NCBI GenBank assembly: GCA_026315105.1
Contig: CM048745.1
Coordinates: 537,864,758-537,928,757, forward strand
DNA: 64,000 bases
Direction of reading: 5' to 3'
Origin: Locusta migratoria
Lineage: Eukaryota; Arthropoda; Insecta; Orthoptera; Acrididae
The position numbers were made by a program, and so were the translations under genes. This document shows, in pieces, positions 24,028 through 34,640 of the stretch; position 1 is the first letter of the stretch, and every line of letters starts with the position of its first letter. The notes under the pieces are model-generated. The model was not told where the DNA came from. It saw only the letters and a list, made by a program, of their open reading frames with translations, and did no database searches.

Positions 24028-24518
24028 TTAAAGAAGAGAATCAGATATGCCATTCTCTCCATTACACCAGATGTCTTTCTTTGTCTGTTGAATGAACTAG
24101 GATATCATTGATATGTATGTACTGTGACAAATGGAAGCCACATTGAATTGCACTGAATAGGTATGTGAACTTGGTGAGTTTTTCTTGCATTTGGTTAAAG
24201 GTTTCACATTCTTTCATTGCCTTTCTGTGACCAGTTAAAACTGCACCGTCACTTTTAAGGGATACACTGTATTTAAAATTTCAAAATTCTAAGTTGAATT
24301 ATTTGGTTTTTGCTCATTATGTATCTCTGTCTGCCTCTGATTGCTTGCCTTCCAGAAGGCAGCATATTTTTCTTACTTTCTTAAATTTAATTTAGGAGAT
24401 ACTTCTTATAAAATATGTTAACATCAGTATGTTTTTATATGTAATATCTTGATTTTGTAAGCATTGTTATTTATGACATAACTTGCAATTTGAATTATAA
24501 TTTCAAATTTGTTGACAG

Positions 24519-24707
24519 CCGGCTGATGTGTTTTCTTTTCCTAACCTGACGGATCTTCCATCTGCATCAGCAAAGTCACTGACACTATGTCATGGGAGTA
24601 CCAGACACCCACTGCAGTCAGAGCAGCCTACAGGAATTGCTATGCAACATATGCCATTGTCAATAATGACACTGTTGCTTTTTATTTGTGCTTTACACAC
24701 AACATGA
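24519..24707 (+). CDS. MOXD1: MOXD1/DBH-like monooxygenase, last exon F and stop
   Basis: Acceptor TTGACAG before 24519; 62 codons in phase 0 and TGA at 24705-24707. It begins PADVFSFPNLTDLPSA, which reads as the continuation of exon E after the DDLAI stretch. The last 18 residues (MPLSIMTLLLFICALHTT) are strongly hydrophobic after a polar region, so a membrane tail or GPI-type signal is possible; that is inference from composition. No further donor is needed, as the frame closes here. The 5-kb intron before it contains the mariner nest (22201-24269), whose right edge is only 250 bases upstream of this exon. Confidence 0.8.
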   Translation, partial: PADVFSFPNLTDLPSASAKSLTLCHGSTRHPLQSEQPTGIAMQHMPLSIMTLLLFICALHTT

Positions 24708-27700
24708 GGTATCCATTTGAAAACAATCTTTAAGCTATGCACCAAAGCTGATGACAAATATTGTATAGTCACACTTTATTTTTCTTCATGCAAAATGTAT
24801 TCCTATGGAATGATGTGTTCCTGTGTTGTTTCATATATAAGTGTATGGGGAGATAAGTTTTGTGTTACTGAGTTGTTTTTAAAGTGTGTTCCTGTGGTTT
24901 CATAAAGAAGACTGGATGTAACCAAAAGTGAGAACTCTGACAGATTATTGTTTTGGTGCAGGTAGTTTAAGTGGCAGTACACTACAATGGTCACACAAAG
25001 TCAAACCAGATGTTTTGTATTGAGTAATTCTTTTTATGTAACCTACTTTGACCAAGACAACTGATTCATACATTGTAAATGTGTTTATGAAACACTGGTG
25101 TGAATGATAGACACTGAGGATCAGACTGACTTTGTGTGATTCACAAGTGGTAGGGAGAATAACCTCCAAAGAATCCACGGTACTAGAATAGTGTTATAGT
25201 ATGTGATGTGAAACCATCTGCCTATGGGTGTGAAACATGAGTTCCTAAAAGTGCACCAAAGCTAAGCTGCATCAGAGGAATTAAAATGTTGATTGATAAG
25301 CCTATGAAACATTGGAATGTGTCTGCTGTTACATGTCAGAGAAGAGAATTGGTTGGGTAGGATTTAATAATGTTCTGAAAATGTGAGAGCAAAATCAAAG
25401 AAAATTTTGGTAAACTTAGTGTCACTGACAGTGAGTGACTGAATGCTTTCAGTTAATAGAATTCAGATGTAAAATTTCAATACCTTAATCAAAAAGAAAT
25501 TTATAAAGTATATATACTTTAAATGAGGCAATACATTAAGAAAACCAAGAAAAAAGTGTGAATTGTTTGAGAAATGGAGGTTAAATAGCGGCCCTTTTTA
25601 GTGATGGAGATCTAAAATATTAGGACAGCTCTTGAGAAAGGACATTGATGTTTTCATTCCCTGTCTTTGTCCAATCCAACCTTGTGCTTAATTTCTAATG
25701 GCTTCATCACTGCCAAAACTAAACTCTAACTTTTCTTCCTACTTTTTGACTTTTTACCTAAGAGGTTAAATAATACTGTATAAAATGTGTAAAAGATTAT
25801 AAATGGAATTTAAAGTCATGGATAATTCTCAAGTTTTTTTACTCAGGATCCAGTGTAAGTTATGTCTACTGTGCATTTTTCGTGCTTTTGCCTTTATTTT
25901 GGAGATCATCTTTTCTTTGTCCTCCAGGTGTGTACCACATGTCTTTAATGACCCGTATTATTTACATTTCCTGTTATTTATTACTTGTATCAACTTTTTG
26001 AAACTTTCTATATTATCCTAGTTGACCTTTAATTTTTGAGTAAGGAGATGTTGGCTCTCCAAGTCAGAATAATTGTATTTATTTTTCATTTGTAGCTACA
26101 ATAAACATTACAAGAAATGTTAAGTTAGTACTTCCAATGTGTCTCATCATCTTTATATTGCACTGACTTCTTTATTGTTAGTGTGGATAGACCCTCCCTC
26201 ATGTTCTTCATAGATTAGAAAACACAAAGTTCTGTTTTCTGTGTTACAACTCACAATTTACATAATTACAACTGTTGGTGACAAAATCAAGCCATTTCTG
26301 TGGTTAATGTTGATCAGTTACATTACTTACCACATATTAACTTTATTCCCCCTCCAGTTTGTCGCACTTCAAGAAATATACCACCAAATCAATTACAACT
26401 TTCAGACCATTAGAGTAGGCAAAAATGTATTCTGAAGATTTTCTGAAATTGTGAATCACAATGAAGGAGCAAAAAATAATAGGCTATTCTATGGACAAAA
26501 GTAGGATATTGTGATGGTAACTGTATTGTGTATTGGAATTAAGTTTCATTCATTCTGAATGAATCTTTGCATATTTTATAGATTACAAATGATTTTAAAC
26601 TGTCCAATTTTTTCTCTGTTAAATTTCACTATTTCTTCAAGTATTAATGAAATCCAAATCTTCAAGTGTGACAGCAAATAAATAAATGGAAAAAATTAAA
26701 ATATTATTCATTTTAGAAATAAGCATAGAAGTGATCACAGCTTCAGTTTAAGAAAAATCAAATATATATGTGCATATTGATTAACTGCTTTCAGATATAA
26801 AGAAGAACCACAACTGTTACTAATAACGACAATGTCTAGTTTTATATTAGTGCAGCAGAAGGTTTAGAGTGGATGTGTAGACATTTAGTCCTTTTGTATT
26901 AGAAATGAGTAAGTAAATAATTGTGAAAATACTGGAATACTTCACATTCTTTTTAACTGTATGCATGATCATTTACAGAAGCAGAACAAGTTCTCAGCAA
27001 TTGTCACTAGTTTTCAGTTCTAAGATTTATTTTAAAAAATATTGAGAATGATGTTCACTTTACCAATTTTCTTTTTTCTTTTGGAGAGGGAGGGGAGTGG
27101 AAAGAAAACAAATTTATTTTTTTCACTAATATTTTGGCTTTGATAAATTTTCAGCTGCATGTAACATCAGGATTCTAAGTTTTTGTAAAACACTATAATA
27201 ATCTGACTTCACACAACCAAAGCAGGCTTGACTATACTTTTGTATTATTGACACACATATATTTTTAGGAATTAAAGCTTAGCAGAGAATTATATCTGCA
27301 CCAAGTCATCCACCATTGGGGAAAATGTGTCATATTGAAGGATTAATATGTAGAGAGCAATTAACATTTATAAGTTTTTGGGTCATTACTTGATGTTTTT
27401 GAGGTGACAGACGTTATGACTCTTTTCCATGTACCTTACTCATTAAAGCACTCTGTCAGTATTGTACTCTTATTTTAATTATATTTAATTTCCTTACAAG
27501 CTTTTAATGTAGAGTGATGTTTTTACTTTGTGGGCTATCCCCATATAATCTGTCATGCAAATGAAAATCATTTATTTCTCCATACAATTTTTAATTATGA
27601 TTGTTTAAAATACTGTCAACTGGTGACATACTAGCAGAAAAATAGAACTATGTCTTAATGAAATCCTTATGGTATTATGCTAAACAGTGATGTCTTCAAT

Positions 27701-28612
27701 TTGAAGAGGCTAAAAATGTTCTCACCTGTGGTGATACTACAGAAAAATAATGAAAGTCATTTTCTGTTGTACAGAAACAAAGTAATAAGCTGTACTGTAT
27801 ATTATTAGGATTGATTGTTAATTTTCCAAATATGACTGTAATGGAACATATTTTTGATTTCAATGCAAGGCTGCCTTCCAGCCATTTTGTCATTGAGAAA
27901 TAACTGTGATAAAATCTATTTTAAATGAATACCTCTGTAGTTATATTTTGTAAATAAAAAATATTTATATTATATACATCTCCACAGCTTTGAGCAAATA
28001 AACTTTAATATTGTATGTGTGTAAATATTTTGTAATATTACTTTATGTGTAATAAATATTTTGTAACTATTCCAGAGTATTATTACAGTGCTACCAACTG
28101 CAATCCTTACCCATCAGTTTGTCATTTTCAAACAAAATGTATTCATATTAAAATAACATAGCCTTAATGTTGGAAAAAAAAGACAAAAGAAAAAAAAATA
28201 ACAACAACAACAACAAAAAACACAGCCCTCAATTTCGATGTATTGCATGTTTTGGTTTATGAGCCAATTTGAAAGTATTAGTAAGCCTAAGTTTAGATCA
28301 TACTGAAATAACTTTTTTTAATGAAACTTACCCATTAAGAAGTATGTGCCCATATAATTATCACACTATTTCAACAGGTACCTAAAATGAGGCATCTGAA
28401 GTGACACTAGTTGTTGCTGCACCTACATTCATTACTTTCATTAGTAGGATGCATTTAATAGTTTTTTAGGTTTACATTGCAAAAAGTAAAAGTAGAAAAT
28501 AGCAGCTACACAAAAAACCTTCAATATATGAACATAGATTCCATTTAGAGATTCTAAGTACACACTAAGTATATTTTTGTATATGAATACATCCAAAAGA
28601 AAATTTGCTGAA
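24708..28612 (+). other. Likely 3' UTR then intergenic DNA, no gene seen
   Basis: No ORF here resembles a gene. The start of the stretch must hold the 3' UTR of the monooxygenase gene. Candidate AATAAA signals occur at 26100-26105 and 27953-27958, plus several near 26.69 and 28.0-28.06 kb; none can be chosen from sequence alone. The rest is AT-rich and I recognise no repeat with confidence. Confidence 0.4.
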
Positions 28613-28661
28613 TGTTGTTGTTGTTGTGGTCTTCAGTCTGCAGACTGGTTTGATGCAGCTC
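28613..28661 (-). mobile_element. RTE element 3' tail, left piece (split by I-like LINE)
   Basis: TTGTTGTTGTTGTGGTCTTC and GACTGGTTTGATGCAGCTC are the complement of the 3' end of the RTE copy at 8510-8561. The sequence breaks at the duplicated TTGATGCAGCTC and resumes at 34433. Confidence 0.85.
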
Positions 28662-29048
28662 CCCTCAGGGGCTCAGCATTAATTTGCTGAGTAAGGGTTT
28701 GGCGAACCCGGGGTCCTGAGCTGAGGACTGGTAAGCGCCGCCAGACCGTAAGCCCTGGACACGCTTCAGCGAGCACCGTATGGCGCAGCGGTGGAATGTT
28801 GTGTGTTACAGGGAGCGGGGATCTTGGCTTTATTGCCCGGATTGTGAGAATGGAAAAAACCTCTATAAAAAACCCCTCAATCCCAAGGTGTGCTGCATGC
28901 TGATGGGATGCATGGCTGTTGAGGTTGAACAGTCGCTAGCGAGCGACCTCTGAGGTTCCTGCCGCACCTCAGTTGTAAAAGGCTTACCCAGGCAAGCAGG
29001 GCTCTGCCTGGGTGGACTGTCCCTTCCCTAGCTGCTCGTGGGACCGAG
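28662..29048 (+). promoter_or_regulatory. 5' UTR and presumed internal promoter of the I-like LINE
   Basis: Lies between the target duplication and the ORF1 start. Elements of this group carry a pol II promoter at their own 5' end; I see no TATA box, as expected. It contains several short direct motifs such as CAGTCGCTAGCGAGCGACC, which is partly self-complementary. Function is inferred from position only. Confidence 0.5.
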
Positions 29049-30604
29049 ATGGAGTCCTCACATGTTTCTAACCCCGGCGGGATGGGTGTACCGTCAGGGG
29101 GTACTCGCACCCAGTCATCTAAGCGGTTGAAGGAGGCCAGTCCTCCTGATACACAATCTAGTCATAGTAACAGGGCTCAAGGAGTCATTAATAATAATGT
29201 TTTCGTAGTTATTAAGAGGAAAGAGGGTACCTTTGAAAAGGTCTCCCCTTTCTACATTAATAAGGGACTGGAAGGACTTGCAGGTTCTTTGAAATCAATT
29301 AAGAGGCTGCGGAATGGTGCTTTGTTAGTTGAGACGACCAGAGCAAAGCAGGTGGACCTCCTCCTGAATTCAGCAAAGCTAGGGGAATATGATATTGTTG
29401 TAGAATTACACAACACGCTAAATTCCAGCAAAGGAGTGGTCACATGCCGTGACATTATGGACATCGAAACGGCAGAATTAAAACAGGAGTGGGCGTCACA
29501 GGGTATCATTGACGTTGAGCAAAGGACCCGCAGGAACAATGGAGTAATAGAGAAAACCCCTACCTTCATTGTTACCTTCAATTCCCCATCGTTGCCAGAA
29601 CATCTTATGGCAGGGTTTCTCCGTCTGAAAGTTAGGCCTTTTATACCGAACCCTATGAGGTGTTTCACATGCCAGCATTTCGGTCATACGACACTGAATT
29701 GTGGAGGCAAACCAACCTGTGGGAGGTGTGGACAGGCAGCTCATGACTCTGGGGTTGACTGTCCTTCCCCAACAACGTGTCTAAACTGCTCAGGAGGCCA
29801 CCCTGTATGTAGTCGTGATTGCCCTGTCTTTGTTGAAGAACAAAATATACAGGAGATAAAAGTGCGCAAACGTATTCCATATGTGGAGGCCAAAAAAAAA
29901 TATAAGGCGACACAGCCTCCTGTGTTTCCGACCTCCTATGCCTCACTACTCCAGAAACACACGCCCATTGTTGATGCATCGACACAGACCATCCCCATTT
30001 CCACCAGCATTTGTACATGCCAAACTTCGATTAGTCGAGATATCGGAATACAGGCCGACCCAATGGATGTGAAAGACGAGATAGCTGCAGTAATAATTGA
30101 GAAGACACCACAAAAGGAGAGAACCATCCCACAGGAATGTGCCGTTCCAACAAAACGCGCTCCTCAACAGCAGGGAGCTGCCCAGAAGCAGGTGGCTCCT
30201 GAGAAGCAGAGTGCTCCCCGAAACAGAGTGCTCAACAATACGCCCTTCCTTCATCTTCTTCAGAGAAGAAGAAACCAAAGAAGGCGTCTCGGCATTCGAT
30301 CGAAAGCCTCCCCCAGGCACCATCGAATGTCGTTCTGGCAGCCTTAACCGATGACGAGGATATCATAATGGACCTGAATACCTCATCACCGGAATCAGTC
30401 AGCCCTAATGCCGCTGCCCAATCAAACAGTGCCTCACCGTCTAGGCACAAGGATAGGGGGAAACTGCAACCACACCGCTGTAATGGGAACCATACTCCAA
30501 TGGAACGTGAACGGATTCAGGGCTCGTTTGGACGAATTACGTCTTATTCTGCAGAACAGACCATTCTGTGTCTCCCTTCAAGAAACACATCTCAAGCAGT
30601 GTGA
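29049..30604 (+). pseudogene. I-like LINE ORF1 (gag-like, zinc knuckles), one frameshift
   Basis: ATG at 29049. The first open frame runs to 30347. Around residues 204-255 lie three cysteine knuckles: CFTCQHFGHTTLNC, CGRCGQAAHDSGVDC and CLNCSGGHPVCSRDC, which bind element RNA. After a Gln/Lys/Ala-Pro-rich repeat near 30160-30215 the composition changes. The likely original C-terminus, starting with a Lys-rich stretch (EKKKPKKASRHS) and DDEDIIMDL, is in another frame from about 30220 and closes at 30604. One base seems to have been lost near 30215. If so, ORF1 overlaps ORF2 by about 120 bases. Confidence 0.75.
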
Positions 30605-33600
30605 TGCACCTGTCCTTAGAGGCTACCACCTCTACAGGAAAGACGACCTGACTGGCGATAGGGCGCAAGGCGGTGTGGCGGTGTTCATCAAGGACACATT
30701 CCATTCTACGCCTGTGCACCTAACTACGACGCTACAGGCAGTTGCAGTCCGTGTGTTGGCACACACTGAGCTTACAGTGTGTTCTCTGTATTTACCACCT
30801 GGAGAGCCTCTTGATGTTGTACTCTTGACACAGCTTCTCGATGACCTTCCTCGCCCTTTTCTCATTTTAGGAGATTTCAATGCTCATAATGCTTTATGGG
30901 GATCTAACACCACTTGCCCCAGGGGTCGAATGGTTGAGCGTGTGTTACAGTCAACATCGGTAATTTTGCTGAACACGGGTAAGGCCACACACTTCAGCGT
31001 TGCTATAGGTACGTCTTCCGCCATTGACCTCTCCTTCTGTTCGCCAGCTCTTGCAGACATTGCCCAGTGGGATGCAGACGACGACCTCCATGGCAGTGAT
31101 CACTACCCTATCTGGGTAACTCTGCCAGATGGAATGGATCATGCTCGACAGCCACCGAGATGGCTTATTAAGAAAGCTGATTGGCAGCTTTTTAAACAGT
31201 TGGCTGTTTTGGAACGGCATGAAGGCGTTCAGAACTGGGTGGATCACACTACAGCCGTGATTCGCGCCGCCGCCGATGCGTCGATCCCCAAATCGAAGGG
31301 CAACTTTAAGAGGCAGCCTGTTCCTTGGTGGAACGAGGAGTGTCGATCTGCAGTCCGAAACAGGAGGGCAGCTTTCCAACGATTCCACAGGTGCCCTACT
31401 GATCACAATCTTGCAACTTTTCGCGTGGCGAGGGCACGGGCAAGACGCATTATTCGAGAGACCAAGGAGAGGTCTTGGCAAGAGTTCCTGAATTCTATCA
31501 TTAGGTTCACATCAGCAAGCAGAGTATGGGAAGCCATTAGGAGGATCTCGAGGCGGAATTCCCGACCACCAATAGCAGCTGTACAAGGGCAAGGACTTCT
31601 CCTGACTTCGCCACAAGACATTGCTCAGGTAATGGCAGAATCATTTTACACCATTACATCGGATTCTAGCCAGAATGCAGCCTTTTGGCAGCATCGGGCT
31701 ATACAAGAGAGGGTTGATTTTGATTTTCGGTCCTCAAATGCTGAGGAATATAACCAACCGTTCTCACTGTGGGAGCTGGAGACTGCATTAGCAGTACCTT
31801 GTGATACTGCCCCTGGCGTCGATGACATAACGTACAGCATGCTCCAACACATGGAACCGCAATCGAAGCATGTCCTCCTTCAGCTTTTTAACCAAATCTG
31901 GTTCACGGGAAACTTTCCACGCTCGTGGAAAGAGTCTGTTTTAATACCTATTATAAAACCAGGGAAAGATTGGACGGACTTTGGTAGTTATCATAGCATA
32001 AGTCTCACCAGCTGTGTAGGAAAGACATTGGAGCGTATGGTTAACCGACGCCTAGTCTGGCTCCTAGAAAGCAGGTCCCTACTCAGCCGCTCCCAATGTG
32101 GCTTCAGAAGGTACCGTTCAACGCTTGACAACTTGATCTTGCTTGACCGGGAAATCCAACAAGCTTTCCTACGTAAGCAACACCTGATCGGTGTGTTCTT
32201 TGATCTCGAAACAGCCTACGATACTACCTGGAGGCGTAATGTTTTACAGCAGCTCCATGAGTGGGGTTTTCATGGTCGTCTACCCATTTTTATTCAGTCT
32301 TTCCTTTCGGATCGGTATTTTAGATACAAGGTCAGGAGCGTATTGTCTGACCGTTTTCATCAAGAGAACGGTATCCCCCAAGGGAGTGTTTTAAGTGTGA
32401 CGGCCTTAGCCATTGCTATCAATAGTATTACGTCCACTGTACGAAGTCCAGTACAGTGTTCCCTCTTTGTGGACGATTTCTCCATTTTCTGTGCGTCCTC
32501 CTCCGTCGCAACTGCTGCTCGTCAATTACATCTGACGATCAGGCGGTTGGAGGAATGGTCCAACAGAACAGGTTTTAAATTTTCGTTGGAGAAGACCGTT
32601 TGTGTCGATTTTAATCGCTCCCGTTCCCTTTTTAATTACCCAGTTCTCAAACTTGGAGGGACTGCTCTCACTTTTAAGGAGAAGGTGAAATACCTAGGTC
32701 TTACTTTTGATGAAAAGCTCACTTGGTTGCCACACCTTAAGGAATTAAAATTACGATGCATCCAGGCTTTAAATCTCCTTAAGTGTGTTAGCCATCAGGC
32801 CTGGGGAGCTGACAGGGCACGTCTCCTCCAATTTTACAGGTCATTTGTGCGACCCCGCCTCGACTATGGATGTCAAGTTTATGGATCCGTGAGATCCTCT
32901 TATTTGAAAATGCTGGACTCCATACACCATGAAGGTATCAGGTTGTCCACAGGTGCATACCGCACAAGTCCTGTTGTTAGTCTCTGTGCAGAAGCTGGTG
33001 AGCCTCCGCTTTCTATTCGCCGCCTTCTACTCACTGCACGTCAAGCGTACCGATCTATGTCAACTCCAAATTCCCTAGCGACTTCCAATGCTAATCAACA
33101 ATCATTCCTACGCTTGTTCTGTAACCGTCCGCAGGCGACAAGGCCCTTTTGGTTCCGCGCAAGGGACAGCCTCAATTTGCTACAGGCGCAAGGCATTCAG
33201 GTCCAATGCCAGGGGTGGAGTAGGGGATGTCCCTGGCTACTTCAGAGGCCCAGGGTGCTTTTAGAGTTGACTCTCTACAGGAAGGCTTTTACTTCAGACA
33301 CCGTTTATAAAAGTAAATTTCTCGAAATTTTAAGTCACCTTTCTGATTTTGTCACGGTCTACACGGATGGGTCCAAGCAGGGTGATCATATTGGTTGCTC
33401 TGTCGTGTTCCCCGATGTTGACCTTCAGATAGGGCTCCCAGAACAGTTCACCGTTTATTACGCGGAACTGTTTGCTATCCTGAGGGCACTAGAACAGATA
33501 AGAAGACATCATGGAGTGAAGTTCATGATCTGTTCAGACTCCCAAAGTGCCCTCCTGGCTATTGACCAAATGTACCCATCAGATCGGATGGTGCAGGATA

Positions 33601-34175
33601 TACAGGACGCTCTCCTTGCACTGCAACAACGAAACAAGGAGATCATCTTCTGTTGGGTTCCTGGGCATACTGGGATCCGGGGAAACGAGCTTGCCGATGT
33701 GGCGGCTAAGGAGGCTTGCTCCCTCCCCACTGCTGTACGCTGTTCTGTCCCATTGCAAGCTGTTACCTCGTATGTGACAAGGAAAGCCATGATTTTGTGG
33801 AAGGATCAGTGGTTGGATGTGGCAGATAACAAGTTACGCGCCCTAAAATCTTCAGTACGTCCATGGCGTACTTCCTTCCGCCCTCGAAGAGCTGAGGAAG
33901 TCGCCCTTACTCGCCTTAGAATTGGGCACTGCCCGCTAACGCATGGCTTTCTTTTGCGTCGTGAGGAACCGCCAGAGTGTAACAGATGTCGGACACAATT
34001 GTCGATACGACATATTTTCACAGAATGCTATTTATACGCTGGTGTGAGGACAACTTTAGGTCTCTCACGGGACCTGAAATCTATTTTAGGTGACGATGAA
34101 GTGTCCGTGGATTGTGTCCTAAGATTTTGTACAGCATCTGGACTTCTTCCCAATATATTGGGTGTTCGATTTTAA
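30483..34175 (+). CDS. I-like LINE ORF2: APE endonuclease, RT, RNase H
   Basis: Open for about 1230 codons. I choose the ATG at 30483 because the endonuclease motif ILQWNVNGF starts three residues later; the frame is also open upstream to 30408. Domains: endonuclease, residues about 1-220 (LQETH, GDFNAHN, SDHYPIW); RT, about 430-700 (IIKPGKDW, CGFRRYRS, FFDLETAYD, GIPQGSVLS, and FVDD near 661 as the catalytic motif); RNase H, about 955-1080 (VYTDGSKQGD, YAELFAIL, SDSQSALL, WVPGHTGIRGNELAD); and a Cys-rich end (CNRCRTQLSIRHIFTEC). It would nick target DNA and copy element RNA in place. No stop or frameshift is seen, which is rare in this window. Confidence 0.93.
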   Translation: MGTILQWNVNGFRARLDELRLILQNRPFCVSLQETHLKQCDAPVLRGYHLYRKDDLTGDRAQGGVAVFIKDTFHSTPVHLTTTLQAVAVRVLAHTELTVCSLYLPPGEPLDVVLLTQLLDDLPRPFLILGDFNAHNALWGSNTTCPRGRMVERVLQSTSVILLNTGKATHFSVAIGTSSAIDLSFCSPALADIAQWDADDDLHGSDHYPIWVTLPDGMDHARQPPRWLIKKADWQLFKQLAVLERHEGVQNWVDHTTAVIRAAADASIPKSKGNFKRQPVPWWNEECRSAVRNRRAAFQRFHRCPTDHNLATFRVARARARRIIRETKERSWQEFLNSIIRFTSASRVWEAIRRISRRNSRPPIAAVQGQGLLLTSPQDIAQVMAESFYTITSDSSQNAAFWQHRAIQERVDFDFRSSNAEEYNQPFSLWELETALAVPCDTAPGVDDITYSMLQHMEPQSKHVLLQLFNQIWFTGNFPRSWKESVLIPIIKPGKDWTDFGSYHSISLTSCVGKTLERMVNRRLVWLLESRSLLSRSQCGFRRYRSTLDNLILLDREIQQAFLRKQHLIGVFFDLETAYDTTWRRNVLQQLHEWGFHGRLPIFIQSFLSDRYFRYKVRSVLSDRFHQENGIPQGSVLSVTALAIAINSITSTVRSPVQCSLFVDDFSIFCASSSVATAARQLHLTIRRLEEWSNRTGFKFSLEKTVCVDFNRSRSLFNYPVLKLGGTALTFKEKVKYLGLTFDEKLTWLPHLKELKLRCIQALNLLKCVSHQAWGADRARLLQFYRSFVRPRLDYGCQVYGSVRSSYLKMLDSIHHEGIRLSTGAYRTSPVVSLCAEAGEPPLSIRRLLLTARQAYRSMSTPNSLATSNANQQSFLRLFCNRPQATRPFWFRARDSLNLLQAQGIQVQCQGWSRGCPWLLQRPRVLLELTLYRKAFTSDTVYKSKFLEILSHLSDFVTVYTDGSKQGDHIGCSVVFPDVDLQIGLPEQFTVYYAELFAILRALEQIRRHHGVKFMICSDSQSALLAIDQMYPSDRMVQDIQDALLALQQRNKEIIFCWVPGHTGIRGNELADVAAKEACSLPTAVRCSVPLQAVTSYVTRKAMILWKDQWLDVADNKLRALKSSVRPWRTSFRPRRAEEVALTRLRIGHCPLTHGFLLRREEPPECNRCRTQLSIRHIFTECYLYAGVRTTLGLSRDLKSILGDDEVSVDCVLRFCTASGLLPNILGVRF

Positions 34176-34432
34176 TGTGTGACAGTGTGGCTCGGTCACT
34201 CTTTAAGTAGTCACCGGGCCCCATACATCTATCAAACTTTTATCCCTTTTATGCAGTCCTTTCCTTTGAACCGTCTTTTAAATTTTTAATGTAGAATTGA
34301 AGTTAAATGTCCATACGACTGGACCTATTTTTCTTCTCATCTCCTTACGTTAGCATACGGGTGCTGATAACCTTGCTGTTGAGCGCCCTAAAACACCAAT
34401 CATCATCATCATCATCATCATTGATGCAGCTC

Positions 34433-34640
34433 TCCACGCTACCCTGTCCTGTGCAAGTTTCTTCATCTGACAATACGTTCGGCAACCTACATCCTTTTGA
34501 ATCTACTTACTATATCTGTCCCTCGGTCTCCCTCTACGATTTTTACCCCACACGCTTCCTTCTAATGCTAAGTAGTTGATTCCTTGATGCCTTAGAATAC
34601 GTCCAAACTTATCCTGCTTTTGTTCGGCATTTGTGGTAAT
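34433..34640 (-). mobile_element. RTE element 3' part, right piece (split by I-like LINE)
   Basis: TCCACGCTACCCTGTCCTG continues the RTE 3' end exactly where the left piece (28613-28661) stops. Further matches to the complement of the copy at 6-8.5 kb include GGTCTCCCTCTACGATTTTTA, seen there as the complementary sense of AAAAATCGCAGAGGGAGACC. Similarity fades near 34620-34640, so the copy is 5' truncated to about 250 bases in all. Confidence 0.8.

Larger units (their letters stand above)
22710..24160 (+). pseudogene. Mariner transposase, decayed and twice interrupted
   Basis: Visible parts are the region of the first catalytic Asp (FSDE at about 22725), the second (DGAPPHYA at about 23605) and a third-region DFFLWG at about 23727. 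Reading crosses both insertion points in frame once each insert and one target copy are ignored, so the gene was still close to intact when they landed. Internal stops at about 23579 and 23677 show later decay. Confidence 0.8.
22201..24269 (+). mobile_element. Mariner-type (IS630-Tc1-mariner) transposon carrying two inserts
   Basis: Ends are inverted repeats (CAGTGTGTCT at left, complement of GGGATACACTG at right), with TA on both sides at 22199-22200 and 24270-24271. It spans 2069 bp, but subtracting the inserts at 22750-23398 and 23794-24027 with their target duplications leaves about 1.18 kb, normal for mariner. A decayed transposase is in sense orientation: FSDEPHSM, then INVIIWAVENAFAY after the first insert, QDGAPPHYARIVREFLD-like text at 23590-23640, LDFFLWGYVKQHVY, and after the second insert LKKRIRYAILSITPDVF. 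It sits in the last intron of the monooxygenase gene. Confidence 0.85.
28662..34420 (+). mobile_element. Nearly complete I-like non-LTR retrotransposon
   Basis: Full structure: 387-base GC-richer 5' UTR, ORF1 (gag-like), ORF2 (endonuclease, RT, RNase H), 245-base 3' UTR and an (ATC)n tail at 34399-34420 in place of poly(A). It is flanked by a perfect 12-bp duplication TTGATGCAGCTC (28650-28661 and 34421-34432), which places both ends exactly. Two ORFs with an RNase H domain and a short tandem-repeat tail fit the I/R1 side of the LINE tree rather than jockey or RTE. It has few lesions, so it is a recent arrival. Base composition is much richer in GC than the surroundings. Confidence 0.92.

Noticed and set aside
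28877..30018. Reverse open frames over the I-like LINE
   Set aside because: Complement of ORF1 coding sequence, no independent motif.
32191..32394. Second-frame ORF inside LINE ORF2
   Set aside because: Overlaps the RT core in another frame and has no recognisable content.
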